DNA of 35,217 bases from an uncultured Erysipelotrichaceae bacterium (GTDB lineage: Bacteria; Bacillota_I; Bacilli_A; Erysipelotrichales; Erysipelotrichaceae): the NCBI GenBank assembly GCA_944327135.1, contig CALVGQ010000101.1, positions 1-35,217 on the forward strand, read 5' to 3'. A program made the translations under genes and the position numbers. Below the pieces are notes generated by a model. That model saw only the letters and a program-made list of their open reading frames with translations, made no database searches and was not told the origin of the DNA. Position 1 is the first letter of the stretch. Each line of letters starts with the position of its first letter. Below, in pieces: positions 23,034 to 31,548 of this stretch.

Positions 23034-25639
23034 TATTTGGCCTCATACCAGGTAGCACCGAATTGGCACTGTACCTTTAAAGGCACTCGCAGTGACATAG
23101 CCTGTTCCATTTCCTCTGTTACCAGCTTTAACATCAGCTCTTTTTCTGACAAATCTACATCAAAGATCAATTCATCGTGAACCTGCAGGATCATTTTAGA
23201 TTGCAGCTGTCTTTCTTTCATCTTCTGATTGATCCGAATCATTGCCAGTTTGATCAGATCCGCCGCTGTTCCCTGAATCGGTGCATTCATCGCAGCCCGT
23301 TTTCCAAATTCCCGGACCATGTAGTTTTTATCATGAATTTCCGGAATCTCCCGGCGACGGTTTAACAAGGTCTTGACATAGCCTTCCTGCTGGCACTGCT
23401 CGACAACTTCTTTCATATAAACCGAAATTTTGGGATATCGTTCTAAATACTTATCTATAAATGCTTTCGCTTCTTTACGGCTGATCTGCAGCTGTTCGGC
23501 CAGACCAAAGTCCGAGATTCCATAGACGATCCCGAAATTAACGGCTTTGGCATGGCGCCGCATCAGCGCCGTCACCTGTTCCTGAGGGACTTCAAATAAA
23601 TCCATTGCCGTCTTGGTATGAATATCCAAATCCTGCTGAAAAGCCCGAATCAATTCTTCTTCGTTCGCCATATGCGCCAAAACACGAAGCTCAATCTGAG
23701 AATAGTCAGCTGAAAGCAACAGATGATTCGAAGCAGGTACAAACGCTTTACGGATTGCACGCCCTTCTTCATCTCGAACACTGATATTCTGCAAATTCGG
23801 TGCTGTACTAGACAGTCGACCGGTTTGTGTCACGCACTGGTTGAAAATCGTATGTATCCGACCATCCGGAAAAATCGATTTTTTCAATCCCTCTGCATAG
23901 GTGCTATACAGCTTCTGAAATTTCCGGTATTCCATCAGCTCGTCAATTACCGGATGCATGCCTTGCAGCTTCTCCAGCACCTCAATGGAGGTAGAACGCT
24001 TTTTATTCGTCGGCAGCTGCAATTCATCAAAAAGAAATTCAGCCAGCTGCTTAGGCGAATTCAAATTGACCGGATGACTGCAGCGACATTGGATTTGCTG
24101 GCTAAGTGTTTCTACTTTTTCCTTCATCTCGGCTGCAATCGCATTCAACTGTTCAAGATCGATTAAAACACCGGTTTCTTCCATTTCAGCCAGCACCTCA
24201 ACCAGCGGCATTTCCAAATCATAAAATAATGATTCCATTTCCATTTCTTTTAATCGGACAGAGGCCGATTCAAAGATTCTCTGAATCAGTCTGGCCTTTG
24301 CAGCACAATATTCCATCTGCTGATTCAGCTCCGGCAGCATCGGCTTATTTTCCCGGCCATAAATCTCATGCAGCTGCATCGGAAGATGCAAATCATAGGC
24401 TGTTTGAGCCTTCTCCAGCGTTCCGACCGAAGTGTCTACTAAAAATGCTGCAATCATCGCATCAAAATTTAATCCCTTCAGCAAAAAACCATAGCGTTTT
24501 GCCACATGGATCAGCGTTTTAGCATCCCATACCCGTTTTATCTGTGTGCTGCTTAACCAGCTCATCAAAGCCTGATCTTGTTGGGCCTGTGGCCATGGCA
24601 AATAAACCGATTGCTGCAAATCCGCCAAAAGAAAACCGTAAAGCTCCGCAGAATAGGGATTCTCACTGCTTAGATCAGCCACCAGCACCGTCCCCTCATG
24701 CAGAATGGAAACCGGGCACGATTGCTCATAGCGGACAGGCTGTCCTTCAGGCAACGGATTCGGCTGGTTTGAAAGCGTCTGCTCCTTAAGGCGTTTGATC
24801 ATTGAATTCATCTCGTATTTCTGAAAGAACGCAATCTGATCTGCCAGATTAGCTTCATATCCCAAAGATTCCGCCTCCACAGGAAGAATGCGATCAGTTT
24901 GAATCGTCGCCAGCCGTTTTGATAGGCGGGCCTGAACAGCATATTCCACCAGCAGATCATGCAGTTTTCCTTTAATTTCATCAACATGATCCAGCACTCC
25001 TTCCACGCTTTGATATTGGTGCAAAAGCTTGAGTGCTGTTTTCTCTCCAACTTTCGGAACGCCCGGAATATTATCAGAAGCATCTCCCATCAGTCCTTTC
25101 AGATCAATGATCTGCTGTGGGGCGATCCCCATTTTTTCATGCAGACTTTCTACGGTCATTTCTTCTATCTCGCTGATCCCCTTTTTCATGACCCACACCG
25201 AGGTCGTTTCATCAATCAGCTGCAGCAAATCATGATCACTGCTTAGAATATGGATATCCCAATCGGGATACTTTTTTACAAGACAGCCGATGATATCATC
25301 CGCCTCGATGCCTTCCTGTTCATAACGGCTGATATTCATGGCATCCAGGTATTCGCGCACGATCGCAAACTGCACGATCAGCTCCTGCGGTGTCTCCTTG
25401 CGGCCGCCTTTATATTCCGGATAAAGCTCATGGCGAAAATTCTTCTTAGCCGAATCAAAAGCGACCAAGATCGTTTCTGGAGCAATCCTATCAATGGCCT
25501 TATTCAGCATGTTGGCGAATGCAAAGATCGCATTAGTCGGAACTCCATTGGATGTTGTCATTGGCCGGCCATAAGCCGTCGCATAATAAGCTCGAAATAA
25601 CAGTGAATTTCCATCCACCAGCAACATTTTTTTCATCAT
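23033..25639 (-). CDS. polA: DNA polymerase I
   Basis: This 868-residue polymerase serves repair and Okazaki-fragment maturation. Its 5' nuclease domain (about 1-290) begins LLVDGNSLLFRAYYA and has SSDHDLLQL and LMGDASDNIPGVP. The middle region (about 300-470) has lost the 3'-5' proofreading residues: VADLSSENPYSAEL stands where DxE would be expected, as in the Bacillus enzyme. The polymerase domain has motif A LLSADYSQIELRVLAHM, motif B RRHAKAVNFGIVYG and motif C QVHDELIFD. The start is ATG at 25637-25639, or the next codon (also ATG), after GAGGAGG. The gene starts only 22 bases after a strong terminator hairpin, leaving its promoter unclear. Confidence 0.97.
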   Translation of the reverse strand: MMKKMLLVDGNSLLFRAYYATAYGRPMTTSNGVPTNAIFAFANMLNKAIDRIAPETILVAFDSAKKNFRHELYPEYKGGRKETPQELIVQFAIVREYLDAMNISRYEQEGIEADDIIGCLVKKYPDWDIHILSSDHDLLQLIDETTSVWVMKKGISEIEEMTVESLHEKMGIAPQQIIDLKGLMGDASDNIPGVPKVGEKTALKLLHQYQSVEGVLDHVDEIKGKLHDLLVEYAVQARLSKRLATIQTDRILPVEAESLGYEANLADQIAFFQKYEMNSMIKRLKEQTLSNQPNPLPEGQPVRYEQSCPVSILHEGTVLVADLSSENPYSAELYGFLLADLQQSVYLPWPQAQQDQALMSWLSSTQIKRVWDAKTLIHVAKRYGFLLKGLNFDAMIAAFLVDTSVGTLEKAQTAYDLHLPMQLHEIYGRENKPMLPELNQQMEYCAAKARLIQRIFESASVRLKEMEMESLFYDLEMPLVEVLAEMEETGVLIDLEQLNAIAAEMKEKVETLSQQIQCRCSHPVNLNSPKQLAEFLFDELQLPTNKKRSTSIEVLEKLQGMHPVIDELMEYRKFQKLYSTYAEGLKKSIFPDGRIHTIFNQCVTQTGRLSSTAPNLQNISVRDEEGRAIRKAFVPASNHLLLSADYSQIELRVLAHMANEEELIRAFQQDLDIHTKTAMDLFEVPQEQVTALMRRHAKAVNFGIVYGISDFGLAEQLQISRKEAKAFIDKYLERYPKISVYMKEVVEQCQQEGYVKTLLNRRREIPEIHDKNYMVREFGKRAAMNAPIQGTAADLIKLAMIRINQKMKERQLQSKMILQVHDELIFDVDLSEKELMLKLVTEEMEQAMSLRVPLKVQCQFGATWYEAK

Positions 25640-25661
25640 TTTTCCTCCTCAAATCAAGCCG

Positions 25662-25687
25662 AAAAAGACCGTTTCAACGGTCTTTTT
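25662..25687 (-). terminator. Terminator-like hairpin between the lipoprotein gene and polA
   Basis: AAAAAGACCGT (25662-25672) pairs with ACGGTCTTTTT (25677-25687) around a four-base loop, with T5 on both strands. On the minus strand it follows the lipoprotein stop and ends 22 bases before the polA start codon. Confidence 0.75.
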
Positions 25688-26732
25688 ATTCTTCTGTCAT
25701 TTCTTCAGATTCTTCGTTATCCTCTTCCAATTCATCAATGATTTCTTCAGACTGAATGTTATCACTGGCCATGTTCTCCAACGTACTCAAATTTTCATAC
25801 ATGATTGAAAGATAGTCCATATTCGCGTTTTTTTGTGTTTCATTAATACTGGACAGGTTACTCAGATTAACTCGGGTCAGCTCCAGTTCGCTCTCCAGCT
25901 GGTTAAACAATTCAATCATATCTTCGCTCATATTGGGTTCATAAACGATGTATTTCACTTCATCATCTACGATCCGCTGCTTAATTACTTCCAACTGTTC
26001 AGAATTAGGAAGAACTCCATATTTGGACAAAATAACCGGATACACTTGAATTCCATAGGTCCTTTGCCAATTTCCAAAGCTGGCAGTCATTGAAACAAAC
26101 TTGACGGTTTTATTTTCCTGACGAAGCTTGGTAGACAAGCTTTGATATTCGGCATCCAGGCGAATCAGATCACTTTCCAAACGATCAAAATTCTCTTCAA
26201 AAAAAGCACTTTCCTCAATGTAATTTTCCTGCAGCCATTCCTTGATTTCGCGAGCCATGGAAACCATTGCGATTGGATCGGTCCATAAATACAAATCCTT
26301 GTCATTCATATCAACACTTTGAAACAGATCGCTGCGATAATAATCCGTCTCGACCCATGACTCCACATCATCCACAATCACGCGGGTATAACGTTTAAAC
26401 TCATAAATGCTGCTTTTTACAGAAAGATCTATGGTCGAAGTCAGAGAACGGATTTCTGAGCCATAGATCTGCATATAAGGCTCCAGTGATCCAATATACA
26501 GAAAAAGATCCGCATCCTCTAAAAGCGTCTTGTAATCTGAACGAATCTGGGCTCGCTGAACAATCTCATCACTTTGAATACTGACTGTTTCAATCCGGTC
26601 CTGAGCCAGACGTTCAAGCAGATAACCTACTGGATATACCGTATATACAACCTTTGGAGTCTCCGTTTTGCAGCCGGACAAACTCAGAAGGCACATCAGC
26701 AAACTCATCAGAAAACAAAGGCGTTTCTTCAT
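25686..26732 (-). CDS. ZnuA/TroA-like substrate-binding lipoprotein lacking metal-site histidines
   Basis: This exported lipoprotein has a signal peptide MKKRLCFLMSLLMCLLS and lipobox LSGC, predicted to be anchored by Cys. Its length and layout match the cluster-9 (ZnuA/TroA/MntC) metal-binding proteins of ABC transporters: DADLFLYIGSLEPYMQIYG, YLWTDPIAMVSMAREIKEWL and TASFGNWQRTYGIQVYPVI are the blocks that normally hold the ligands. However, the histidines expected there (before the DADLF block, in the HxWLDP motif, and in HxAFGY) are replaced, by Leu/Trp/Thr-type residues. It is unlikely to bind zinc in the usual way. The C-terminus is a strongly acidic tail. No permease or ATPase gene is adjacent. 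I chose the ATG at 26730-26732 (classical signal peptide); a GTG at 26744 is an alternative. An extended -10 promoter lies ahead. Confidence 0.75.
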   Translation of the reverse strand: MKKRLCFLMSLLMCLLSLSGCKTETPKVVYTVYPVGYLLERLAQDRIETVSIQSDEIVQRAQIRSDYKTLLEDADLFLYIGSLEPYMQIYGSEIRSLTSTIDLSVKSSIYEFKRYTRVIVDDVESWVETDYYRSDLFQSVDMNDKDLYLWTDPIAMVSMAREIKEWLQENYIEESAFFEENFDRLESDLIRLDAEYQSLSTKLRQENKTVKFVSMTASFGNWQRTYGIQVYPVILSKYGVLPNSEQLEVIKQRIVDDEVKYIVYEPNMSEDMIELFNQLESELELTRVNLSNLSSINETQKNANMDYLSIMYENLSTLENMASDNIQSEEIIDELEEDNEESEEMTEE

Positions 26733-26755
26733 TATATCACTCACTTTCCTTCAGA

Positions 26756-26764
26756 ATTATACCA
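26756..26764 (-). promoter_or_regulatory. Extended -10 promoter of the lipoprotein gene
   Basis: The minus strand reads TGGTATAAT at 26756-26764, a perfect extended -10 overlapping the 3' end of spoIVFB. The -35 is poor. This may also drive polA and the genes behind it if the hairpin at 25662-25687 is leaky. Confidence 0.65.
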
Positions 26765-27527
26765 TAAAATGATCATCATGACGTTTCTTTTTACCAAGAA
26801 TCTGCCATAGCCATTCCTTTTCTTCCAAAATCGTCGAACCAGTAAAAAAATAATTATGGCGATATAAATAAAAATCATCATGACAGTGAAGCCATTGTGG
26901 ATAGACAGGTATCGTTGAAATTCGATAAAGACAGGCATCATGCCAGCTTTTTTCTCTTTTTGTTAATCCGCAAAGGTTCAATATTCCTAAAAGAAAGGCA
27001 ATCAAAAAAGCCGCTGGGGTCCACCGAATCCAACTTGAAAAAGCCCATAGGATCATCCCGAGCGATACGACATGCAGCAAAAACAGAGCTTTTTTTACCG
27101 GGAAAAAGCCAAAGAAAATTACCAACAGCAAGCCAGCCCCATCAAGCGGATAAATCGGAAGGCAATTAAAAAGCAAGAGCTGCTGATTCATCGAAAGACA
27201 CCAGTCATAAAAAGCCAAAGAAATCCCATCCTGCAAAAGAAGAAGCCGCAAAAAAAGCGGAACAACCAGATGAACGGCCGGTCCTGCGGCCAATACTGAA
27301 AGCTGAACTAAAGGCGGATGCCAGCGCAAGGTCTCCATGGTCGCACAAAGTCCAAACGGATAAATAGCCACTCCTTCCACTGGAAGCCGCAGAAAAAGGG
27401 CCATTAGGCAATGGCACAATTCATGCATACTCATTAAAAGAAATAAAAAAAGCATGGGCTTCCAGCTTCCATTGAGCCAGGCAATTCCCCAAATCAGCCA
27501 AGTAAAGCCAGAAATATGCAGCTTCAT
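26757..27527 (-). CDS. spoIVFB: SpoIVFB-like site-2 protease (M50)
   Basis: This 256-residue intramembrane metalloprotease shows the HELCH zinc motif at 35-39 in the second hydrophobic stretch and the third-ligand motif NCLPIYPLDG at about 121-130 (Asp129). This architecture, plus its position after spoIVFA and minCD, matches SpoIVFB, which cleaves pro-sigma-K in the mother-cell-derived outer forespore membrane. C-terminal to the membrane part is a His/Trp-rich tail where SpoIVFB normally has a CBS domain; it looks diverged and shortened. It overlaps the spoIVFA stop by four bases (ATGA). The gene assignment rests on synteny as well as motifs. Confidence 0.84.
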   Translation of the reverse strand: MKLHISGFTWLIWGIAWLNGSWKPMLFLFLLMSMHELCHCLMALFLRLPVEGVAIYPFGLCATMETLRWHPPLVQLSVLAAGPAVHLVVPLFLRLLLLQDGISLAFYDWCLSMNQQLLLFNCLPIYPLDGAGLLLVIFFGFFPVKKALFLLHVVSLGMILWAFSSWIRWTPAAFLIAFLLGILNLCGLTKREKSWHDACLYRISTIPVYPQWLHCHDDFYLYRHNYFFTGSTILEEKEWLWQILGKKKRHDDHFMV

Positions 27528-28105
27528 GATGCCAAAGCATCCGCAAAAGAAACCGAAACTCCCTGCAAAGAAAAATCCAGATACACAACATCCTGTGTCA
27601 GCCCAAGGATCTGTCCTTTTAAAATTCGGTCATTTTCCTGAACATGCACTTCGCTCATCGTTCCATAGGTTGCCAAAATTTCATTATCCTGTTTTATGAT
27701 AATCAAATAACCGCTCTCCTGCTGATCCAGATACAGCACCACCCCATCATCGATGGCTACGACCTGTTGATTGGTCGCCTCATAATAAGGCCCCTCGACC
27801 TGTGTATAATGGGTCATGACACTGGTCGTAATTGTCTCTTTTTTCCCGCCAAACCAGTTTTCAAAGGGAATCCAGTCACTGATGCGATAAAGCTGCAGCG
27901 GCTCCGTTGCTTTTTGAATATTGCTGACCAATGTATCAAACCCGTGCTGCTGATGAATCAAATTCGCCAAGATCAGCGAAGCCATGATCAGAAACAGCAT
28001 CACAAACGTATACAAGGCACGAACTGCCCGATTTCTCTCTCTGTTCTCTGTAAGAATCGGCCTTCTAGAACGGATTCGTTGCTGACATCTTTTTCTTGTG
28101 TTCAT
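27524..28105 (-). CDS. spoIVFA: SpoIVFA-like membrane protein with M23 fold
   Basis: This 193-residue protein has an Arg-rich N-terminus, one membrane helix at about 31-50, and a C-terminal domain (about 105-193) with the LytM/M23 beta-sheet pattern (NQQVVAIDDGVVLYLDQQ, GYLIIIKQDNEILATYG, ENDRILKGQILGLT). The metal-binding HxxxD and HxH residues of active M23 peptidases are missing. In B. subtilis, SpoIVFA keeps SpoIVFB inactive until signalled from the forespore. The position between minD and spoIVFB supports the same role. A CATAGAAT box lies upstream. Confidence 0.8.
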   Translation of the reverse strand: MNTRKRCQQRIRSRRPILTENRERNRAVRALYTFVMLFLIMASLILANLIHQQHGFDTLVSNIQKATEPLQLYRISDWIPFENWFGGKKETITTSVMTHYTQVEGPYYEATNQQVVAIDDGVVLYLDQQESGYLIIIKQDNEILATYGTMSEVHVQENDRILKGQILGLTQDVVYLDFSLQGVSVSFADALAS

Positions 28106-28123
28106 CTTTGCATCACCCGTTCT

Positions 28124-28152
28124 ATTCTATGGTCCTAAATTTCAATCAAGAC
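28124..28152 (-). promoter_or_regulatory. Sigma-E/K-like promoter of the spoIVFA-spoIVFB pair
   Basis: In the 48-base gap after minD the minus strand has CATAGAAT (28124-28131), resembling the CATAnAnT -10 of mother-cell sigma factors. Thirteen bases upstream is GTCTTGAT (28145-28152), matching a sigma-E -35 in part (5 of 8 to GTCATATT). In B. subtilis the spoIVF operon is sigma-E controlled. Confidence 0.45.
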
Positions 28153-28153
28153 C

Positions 28154-28921
28154 TTAGCCAAGAATCTTTTGCAGGATGTTTTTTTCTTTATATCGCGGTA
28201 ATCCGACCTTTTCTCCCAAAAGCCGACGAGCCAAAGCTTCAATACACTGTCGTGACAGCTCGTTCATTTTGCCGTTTCCCAAATTGTTTCCCATTAGAAT
28301 CAACGGATCTTCATACAAGATCCCAGCACAGTCTAGTGAAAGGTAATCCAGAGCTTCCTTCAAGGTGCACTGAATTTTTTTCTGGATGTAAGAAGGATTC
28401 ACACGATTAATAACCAAACGAATTGGCGCAATCTGATTGCGCAGCAGGATTCCAATGACTCGATCCGTGTCCATCAAAGAGGCAATATCCAATTGAATGA
28501 CACACAGCGCTTCTTCCGCCAACAGCATGCTATATTGAAAGCCTTTCTCGATTCCTGCCGGACAATCCAGCAAGATTAGATCAAACTGTTCCTTCAGCCG
28601 CTCCAAAATTTGCTTTAAATCCTCAAAATGGATCTTGTCTAAACTGATCGTCTTGCACACTGAAAGCAGATATAAAGTAGCCGCTCGTTTGTCCTGAACC
28701 AACGCTTCCTGCAAGCTGCATCGGCCTTCCATAATATCATGCGCATCATAAATCAAACGATTCTCTAGTCCCATCGCAATATCTAAATTTTTAAGACCTA
28801 GATCCATATCCACGACACATACCCGTTTTCCTAAACGAGCCAGAGCCAATCCCAAATTGGCAACCAAGGTTGTTTTTCCTACCCCGCCTTTCCCGCTGGT
28901 AATCATAATACTTCTTGCCAT
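28154..28921 (-). CDS. minD: Septum-site-determining ATPase MinD
   Basis: This 255-residue ParA/MinD-family ATPase recruits MinC to the membrane and so blocks division away from midcell. Seen are the deviant Walker A SGKGGVGKTT (9-18 from the chosen start), switch I/II DMDLGLKNLD and LLDCPAGIE, and a C-terminal amphipathic helix (RYKEKNILQKILG) that resembles a membrane-targeting sequence. The frame also offers an upstream ATG at 28936, but GGGAGG lies between the two and supports 28919-28921. The start overlaps the minC end by 19 bases. Confidence 0.95.
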   Translation of the reverse strand: MARSIMITSGKGGVGKTTLVANLGLALARLGKRVCVVDMDLGLKNLDIAMGLENRLIYDAHDIMEGRCSLQEALVQDKRAATLYLLSVCKTISLDKIHFEDLKQILERLKEQFDLILLDCPAGIEKGFQYSMLLAEEALCVIQLDIASLMDTDRVIGILLRNQIAPIRLVINRVNPSYIQKKIQCTLKEALDYLSLDCAGILYEDPLILMGNNLGNGKMNELSRQCIEALARRLLGEKVGLPRYKEKNILQKILG

Positions 28922-29466
28922 ACTTCTTCCTCCCATTCACAAGTCTGTTTGTCTTTATGATAGAGGAGCGATCCCTCTTTTTTTGTCGAAATTTGCCAGA
29001 TTCCCTTGAAGCCGATACGAGCTTCTTCCATGGCTTGACAAAAAATACGGCTTTTCTCATCCAAACATTCAATCTGTCCGCGGATTGTCCCCATTACATA
29101 AAGGTTCCCGCTGATTAAAACAAGACTGACATCACGTTCTACATTGCCAAGAATCAAAGCCCCTGCCTCGATTCTTACCGGATTACCTCCCCGCAGCCGT
29201 TGATGAATAATTTGAAAATGCTTCGCTGATTCTTCTACATTGCTGTAGCCTTGCACCTTGCAGCATAACTTCATTGCCTCCAGACACTCCAGGATTTCTT
29301 CCATTTCCAAATCAGGAAAATGAAAAAAAACTTCAGGCATCCCTTGATACAACAAAGTCAGCTGCTGAAGTTTCTCCATCCAATCCTGCCATTGTGCCTT
29401 GAACGTCTCTTTCTGAAAACGAACAATCAAACACTTCTGACGAATCGTTATTTGAACTTTTTCCAA
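28903..29466 (-). CDS. minC: Septum-site-determining protein MinC
   Basis: This FtsZ inhibitor partners MinD. The C-terminal beta-helix domain is recognisable from about residue 95: RLRGGNPVRIEAGALILGNV and SGNLYVMGTIRGQIE match the MinC pattern. The N-terminal domain is diverged. I start at the TTG at 29464-29466, preceded by AGAGGAAAG and giving MEKVQITIRQK (187 residues), inside the end of mreD. The longest frame begins at 29526 with a Lys/Arg-rich stretch unlike MinC. The length is a little below the usual 220. The exact start is my weakest point here. Confidence 0.85.
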   Translation of the reverse strand: MEKVQITIRQKCLIVRFQKETFKAQWQDWMEKLQQLTLLYQGMPEVFFHFPDLEMEEILECLEAMKLCCKVQGYSNVEESAKHFQIIHQRLRGGNPVRIEAGALILGNVERDVSLVLISGNLYVMGTIRGQIECLDEKSRIFCQAMEEARIGFKGIWQISTKKEGSLLYHKDKQTCEWEEEVWQEVL

Positions 29467-29993
29467 AATAAACTTTCCTCTCTTCTTTTGTTCCTTTCTT
29501 TCCTGGCATCCGCCTCTTGCTTCCAATCCATAATCTCCAAAACGACAACCACCAAAACAAGATTCAAAAGAATGGTTGGAATACAGCGATGAAGCAGCCA
29601 GGTCATCAAGCTCATTTGAAAGCTACCGCCGGCTAACCAGCACAAGTATAACAGTGCTTCCTTGATGAAAAGTGTCGAAAGAAGAAGGATCATCTGCTCA
29701 AACAGCGAAGAAGAAAGATGCTTTTCCCATCCCCGCATAATCAAAGCTGAAAGAATAAACAAAAGAGCCAGATCCAGTGAGCGGTTCATCGCAAAAAAAT
29801 CGCTGCAACATCCGACCAAGAACGCCCAATAGATTCCGTTGACCCAATTTTTCCCGCGCACCAGCAAAAGCATTCCAAAAAAAGCGCAGCTTGGTACAGC
29901 AATAAATCCAACCATTGCCGGATCGGATGAAAACAGCGCTTCAACTACAAAATCCAACAAAAAACAAAGAGCAAGAAAAATCAAATCATTCAT
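29448..29993 (-). CDS. mreD: Rod-shape-determining protein MreD
   Basis: This 181-residue membrane protein has five or so hydrophobic spans and a short positively charged cytoplasmic tail (DARKERNKRREESLF). Its position between mreC and minC and the aromatic-rich membrane pattern (GIYWAFLVGCCSDFF, FLLDFVVEAL) fit MreD, which is poorly conserved in sequence. It belongs to the elongation complex that links cell-wall synthesis to cell shape. Its ATG overlaps the mreC stop by eight bases. Confidence 0.82.
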   Translation of the reverse strand: MNDLIFLALCFLLDFVVEALFSSDPAMVGFIAVPSCAFFGMLLLVRGKNWVNGIYWAFLVGCCSDFFAMNRSLDLALLFILSALIMRGWEKHLSSSLFEQMILLLSTLFIKEALLYLCWLAGGSFQMSLMTWLLHRCIPTILLNLVLVVVVLEIMDWKQEADARKERNKRREESLFWKKFK

Positions 29994-30837
29994 AGTCGTC
30001 TCCCAGCCGTTTCACGACATAAACATAATCCAGGTCGCTGAAATCTGCTGCCGGTTGAACATACACATCCATTCCAATCGCATTGGATAATTCCTCGACC
30101 CGGCTGACCGTTCCAATAAACAAGCCGCTAGGAAAAAAGCCTCCCATTCCGCTGGTCGTTACCTTCATCGATTCCGTTACCGTATTGTTAGAATCCAAGA
30201 GCTTCACAATAAAAGCCTGTTCATCAAAATCATAGCTTTCCAAAATTCCATTTGCCGTCACCCCGTCACTGATCTGAATTTTTACTGATACCTTGTTAGA
30301 ATGATCACTGACCGTCAATAGCCGCACTACTGATTGGTGCTCACTCACGGAAGTGACCTTGCCGATCAATCCTTGAGTCGAAATAACCGCATAATTTTCC
30401 GCTACGCCCTCAGCACTGCCTGCATCAATGGTCAGCATTCCATTCCAGGTTTCCGCAGAACGGGTCATCACCGTCGCTGGAATCGTTTGATAATCTGAAA
30501 TCACTGAGCGCAGATCGCTCATTTCTTTTAGCTCCTGAATCTGGCGCTGCTGCTCCTCGATACGAGCCTGCATAGAAGCCACTCCTTCAATCTGCTGCCG
30601 GAGGATTTCATTTTCTTCTTCCAGCGCCCACATCCGACCAAGGATGGAAAAGCCTTCAGTCAAGGAACGAATCGGATAATCGATCAAAGAATATTTCAGC
30701 ATGCTGAAAAATCCATATCCTTCATGCGACACAGAAACCAGCGGAGAATTGCCGCTTACCATATTCAAGATCAACGAAAAGGCCAGGACTGCTCCAATAC
30801 ATCCAAGCAAAATTCTCTGAATTCGATTCAGTTTCAT
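29986..30837 (-). CDS. mreC: Rod-shape-determining protein MreC
   Basis: This 283-residue protein is anchored by a single N-terminal helix (about 8-28, ILLGCIGAVLAFSLILN), followed by a coiled coil (about 70-108, EENEILRQQIEG and EEQQRQIQELKEM) and the extracellular double beta-barrel domain with WNGMLTIDAGSAEGV and TSGMGGFFPSGLFIG, both MreC hallmarks. MreC organises the wall-synthesis complex. The longer frame to 30930 would overlap radC; the ATG at 30835-30837 has a GGTGAT site and the promoter lies just upstream of it, so I take that start. Confidence 0.92.
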   Translation of the reverse strand: MKLNRIQRILLGCIGAVLAFSLILNMVSGNSPLVSVSHEGYGFFSMLKYSLIDYPIRSLTEGFSILGRMWALEEENEILRQQIEGVASMQARIEEQQRQIQELKEMSDLRSVISDYQTIPATVMTRSAETWNGMLTIDAGSAEGVAENYAVISTQGLIGKVTSVSEHQSVVRLLTVSDHSNKVSVKIQISDGVTANGILESYDFDEQAFIVKLLDSNNTVTESMKVTTSGMGGFFPSGLFIGTVSRVEELSNAIGMDVYVQPAADFSDLDYVYVVKRLGDDYE

Positions 30838-30852
30838 ACTATCACCAGCCCT

Positions 30853-30881
30853 ATTATACTTTTTTATTGGCGCTGATTCAA
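30853..30881 (-). promoter_or_regulatory. mreC promoter
   Basis: On the minus strand: TTGAAT (30876-30881), a 17-base spacer, and a perfect TATAAT (30853-30858). The -35 overlaps the radC stop codon. This is one of the best sigma-A promoters in the window and probably drives mreCD-minCD. Confidence 0.8.
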
Positions 30882-31540
30882 TCCAACAATCCTGCCTGAC
30901 GGAAACTAAATGCGCGATCTGGAGCCACAATCACGTGATCGAGCAGCTCAATGTTCATCAACTGTCCGATTTCAACCAGCCGTTCTGTGATTAAAATATC
31001 CTGTGGACTGGGCTCTGGATTACCGGAAGGATGATTATGTACAACAATCAGACGAGCGCCAGATACCTGAAGGGCACGCTGAAAGATTTCACGGGGATGA
31101 ACCAGACTATGGTCCAATGTACCCTTAAATAAAATCTCATGATGAAGGATCTGATTACGTACATCCAGATAAACAGCCAAAAAAAGCTCCTGCTGCTTTA
31201 ATCCGATTTCCAGCTTCAGCCATTGAACCAGCGTGTCAAAATCGGCGATCACATCCTTTTGGAAACAGGCTTCACAGCTCATTCTTCTTCCCAGCTCCAA
31301 ACAAGCCAGTAGTTCCAGCCCCTTGGCCTGCTTCAAACCTTTGATCCGGGTCAGCTGTTCTAAGGTCATGCGTGCTAAATTCACCAAACCTTTGCTTTCT
31401 TTTAAAATTCGATCCGCAATAACCAGCGCGCTTCCCTGCTTGTTGCCATGACGAATCACGATTGCCAGCAATTCCCGGTTGGACAGTGCAGACAAGCCAT
31501 AGCGCAAAGCACGCTCCCGTGGCCGTTCGTTTTCTGGCAT
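30878..31540 (-). CDS. radC: RadC-family JAB-domain protein
   Basis: This 220-residue RadC/YsxA-family protein has an N-terminal helix-hairpin-helix part (LSNRELLAIVIRHGNKQ and TRIKGLKQAKGLELLACLEL) and a C-terminal JAB/MPN metalloprotease-like domain with VVHNHPSGNPEPSPQD and LLDHVIVA. The name is historical; a role in DNA repair is doubtful and the biochemical function is not settled. It has the usual place upstream of the mre genes. The ATG lies eight bases behind the SPOR gene stop, so the two are co-transcribed. Confidence 0.92.
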   Translation of the reverse strand: MPENERPRERALRYGLSALSNRELLAIVIRHGNKQGSALVIADRILKESKGLVNLARMTLEQLTRIKGLKQAKGLELLACLELGRRMSCEACFQKDVIADFDTLVQWLKLEIGLKQQELFLAVYLDVRNQILHHEILFKGTLDHSLVHPREIFQRALQVSGARLIVVHNHPSGNPEPSPQDILITERLVEIGQLMNIELLDHVIVAPDRAFSFRQAGLLD

Positions 31541-31548
31541 TTCTTTGA

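Noticed and set aside
23723-24522. Long plus-strand frames opposite polA
   Set aside because: Antisense shadows of polA; composition is not protein-like and there are no ribosome sites.
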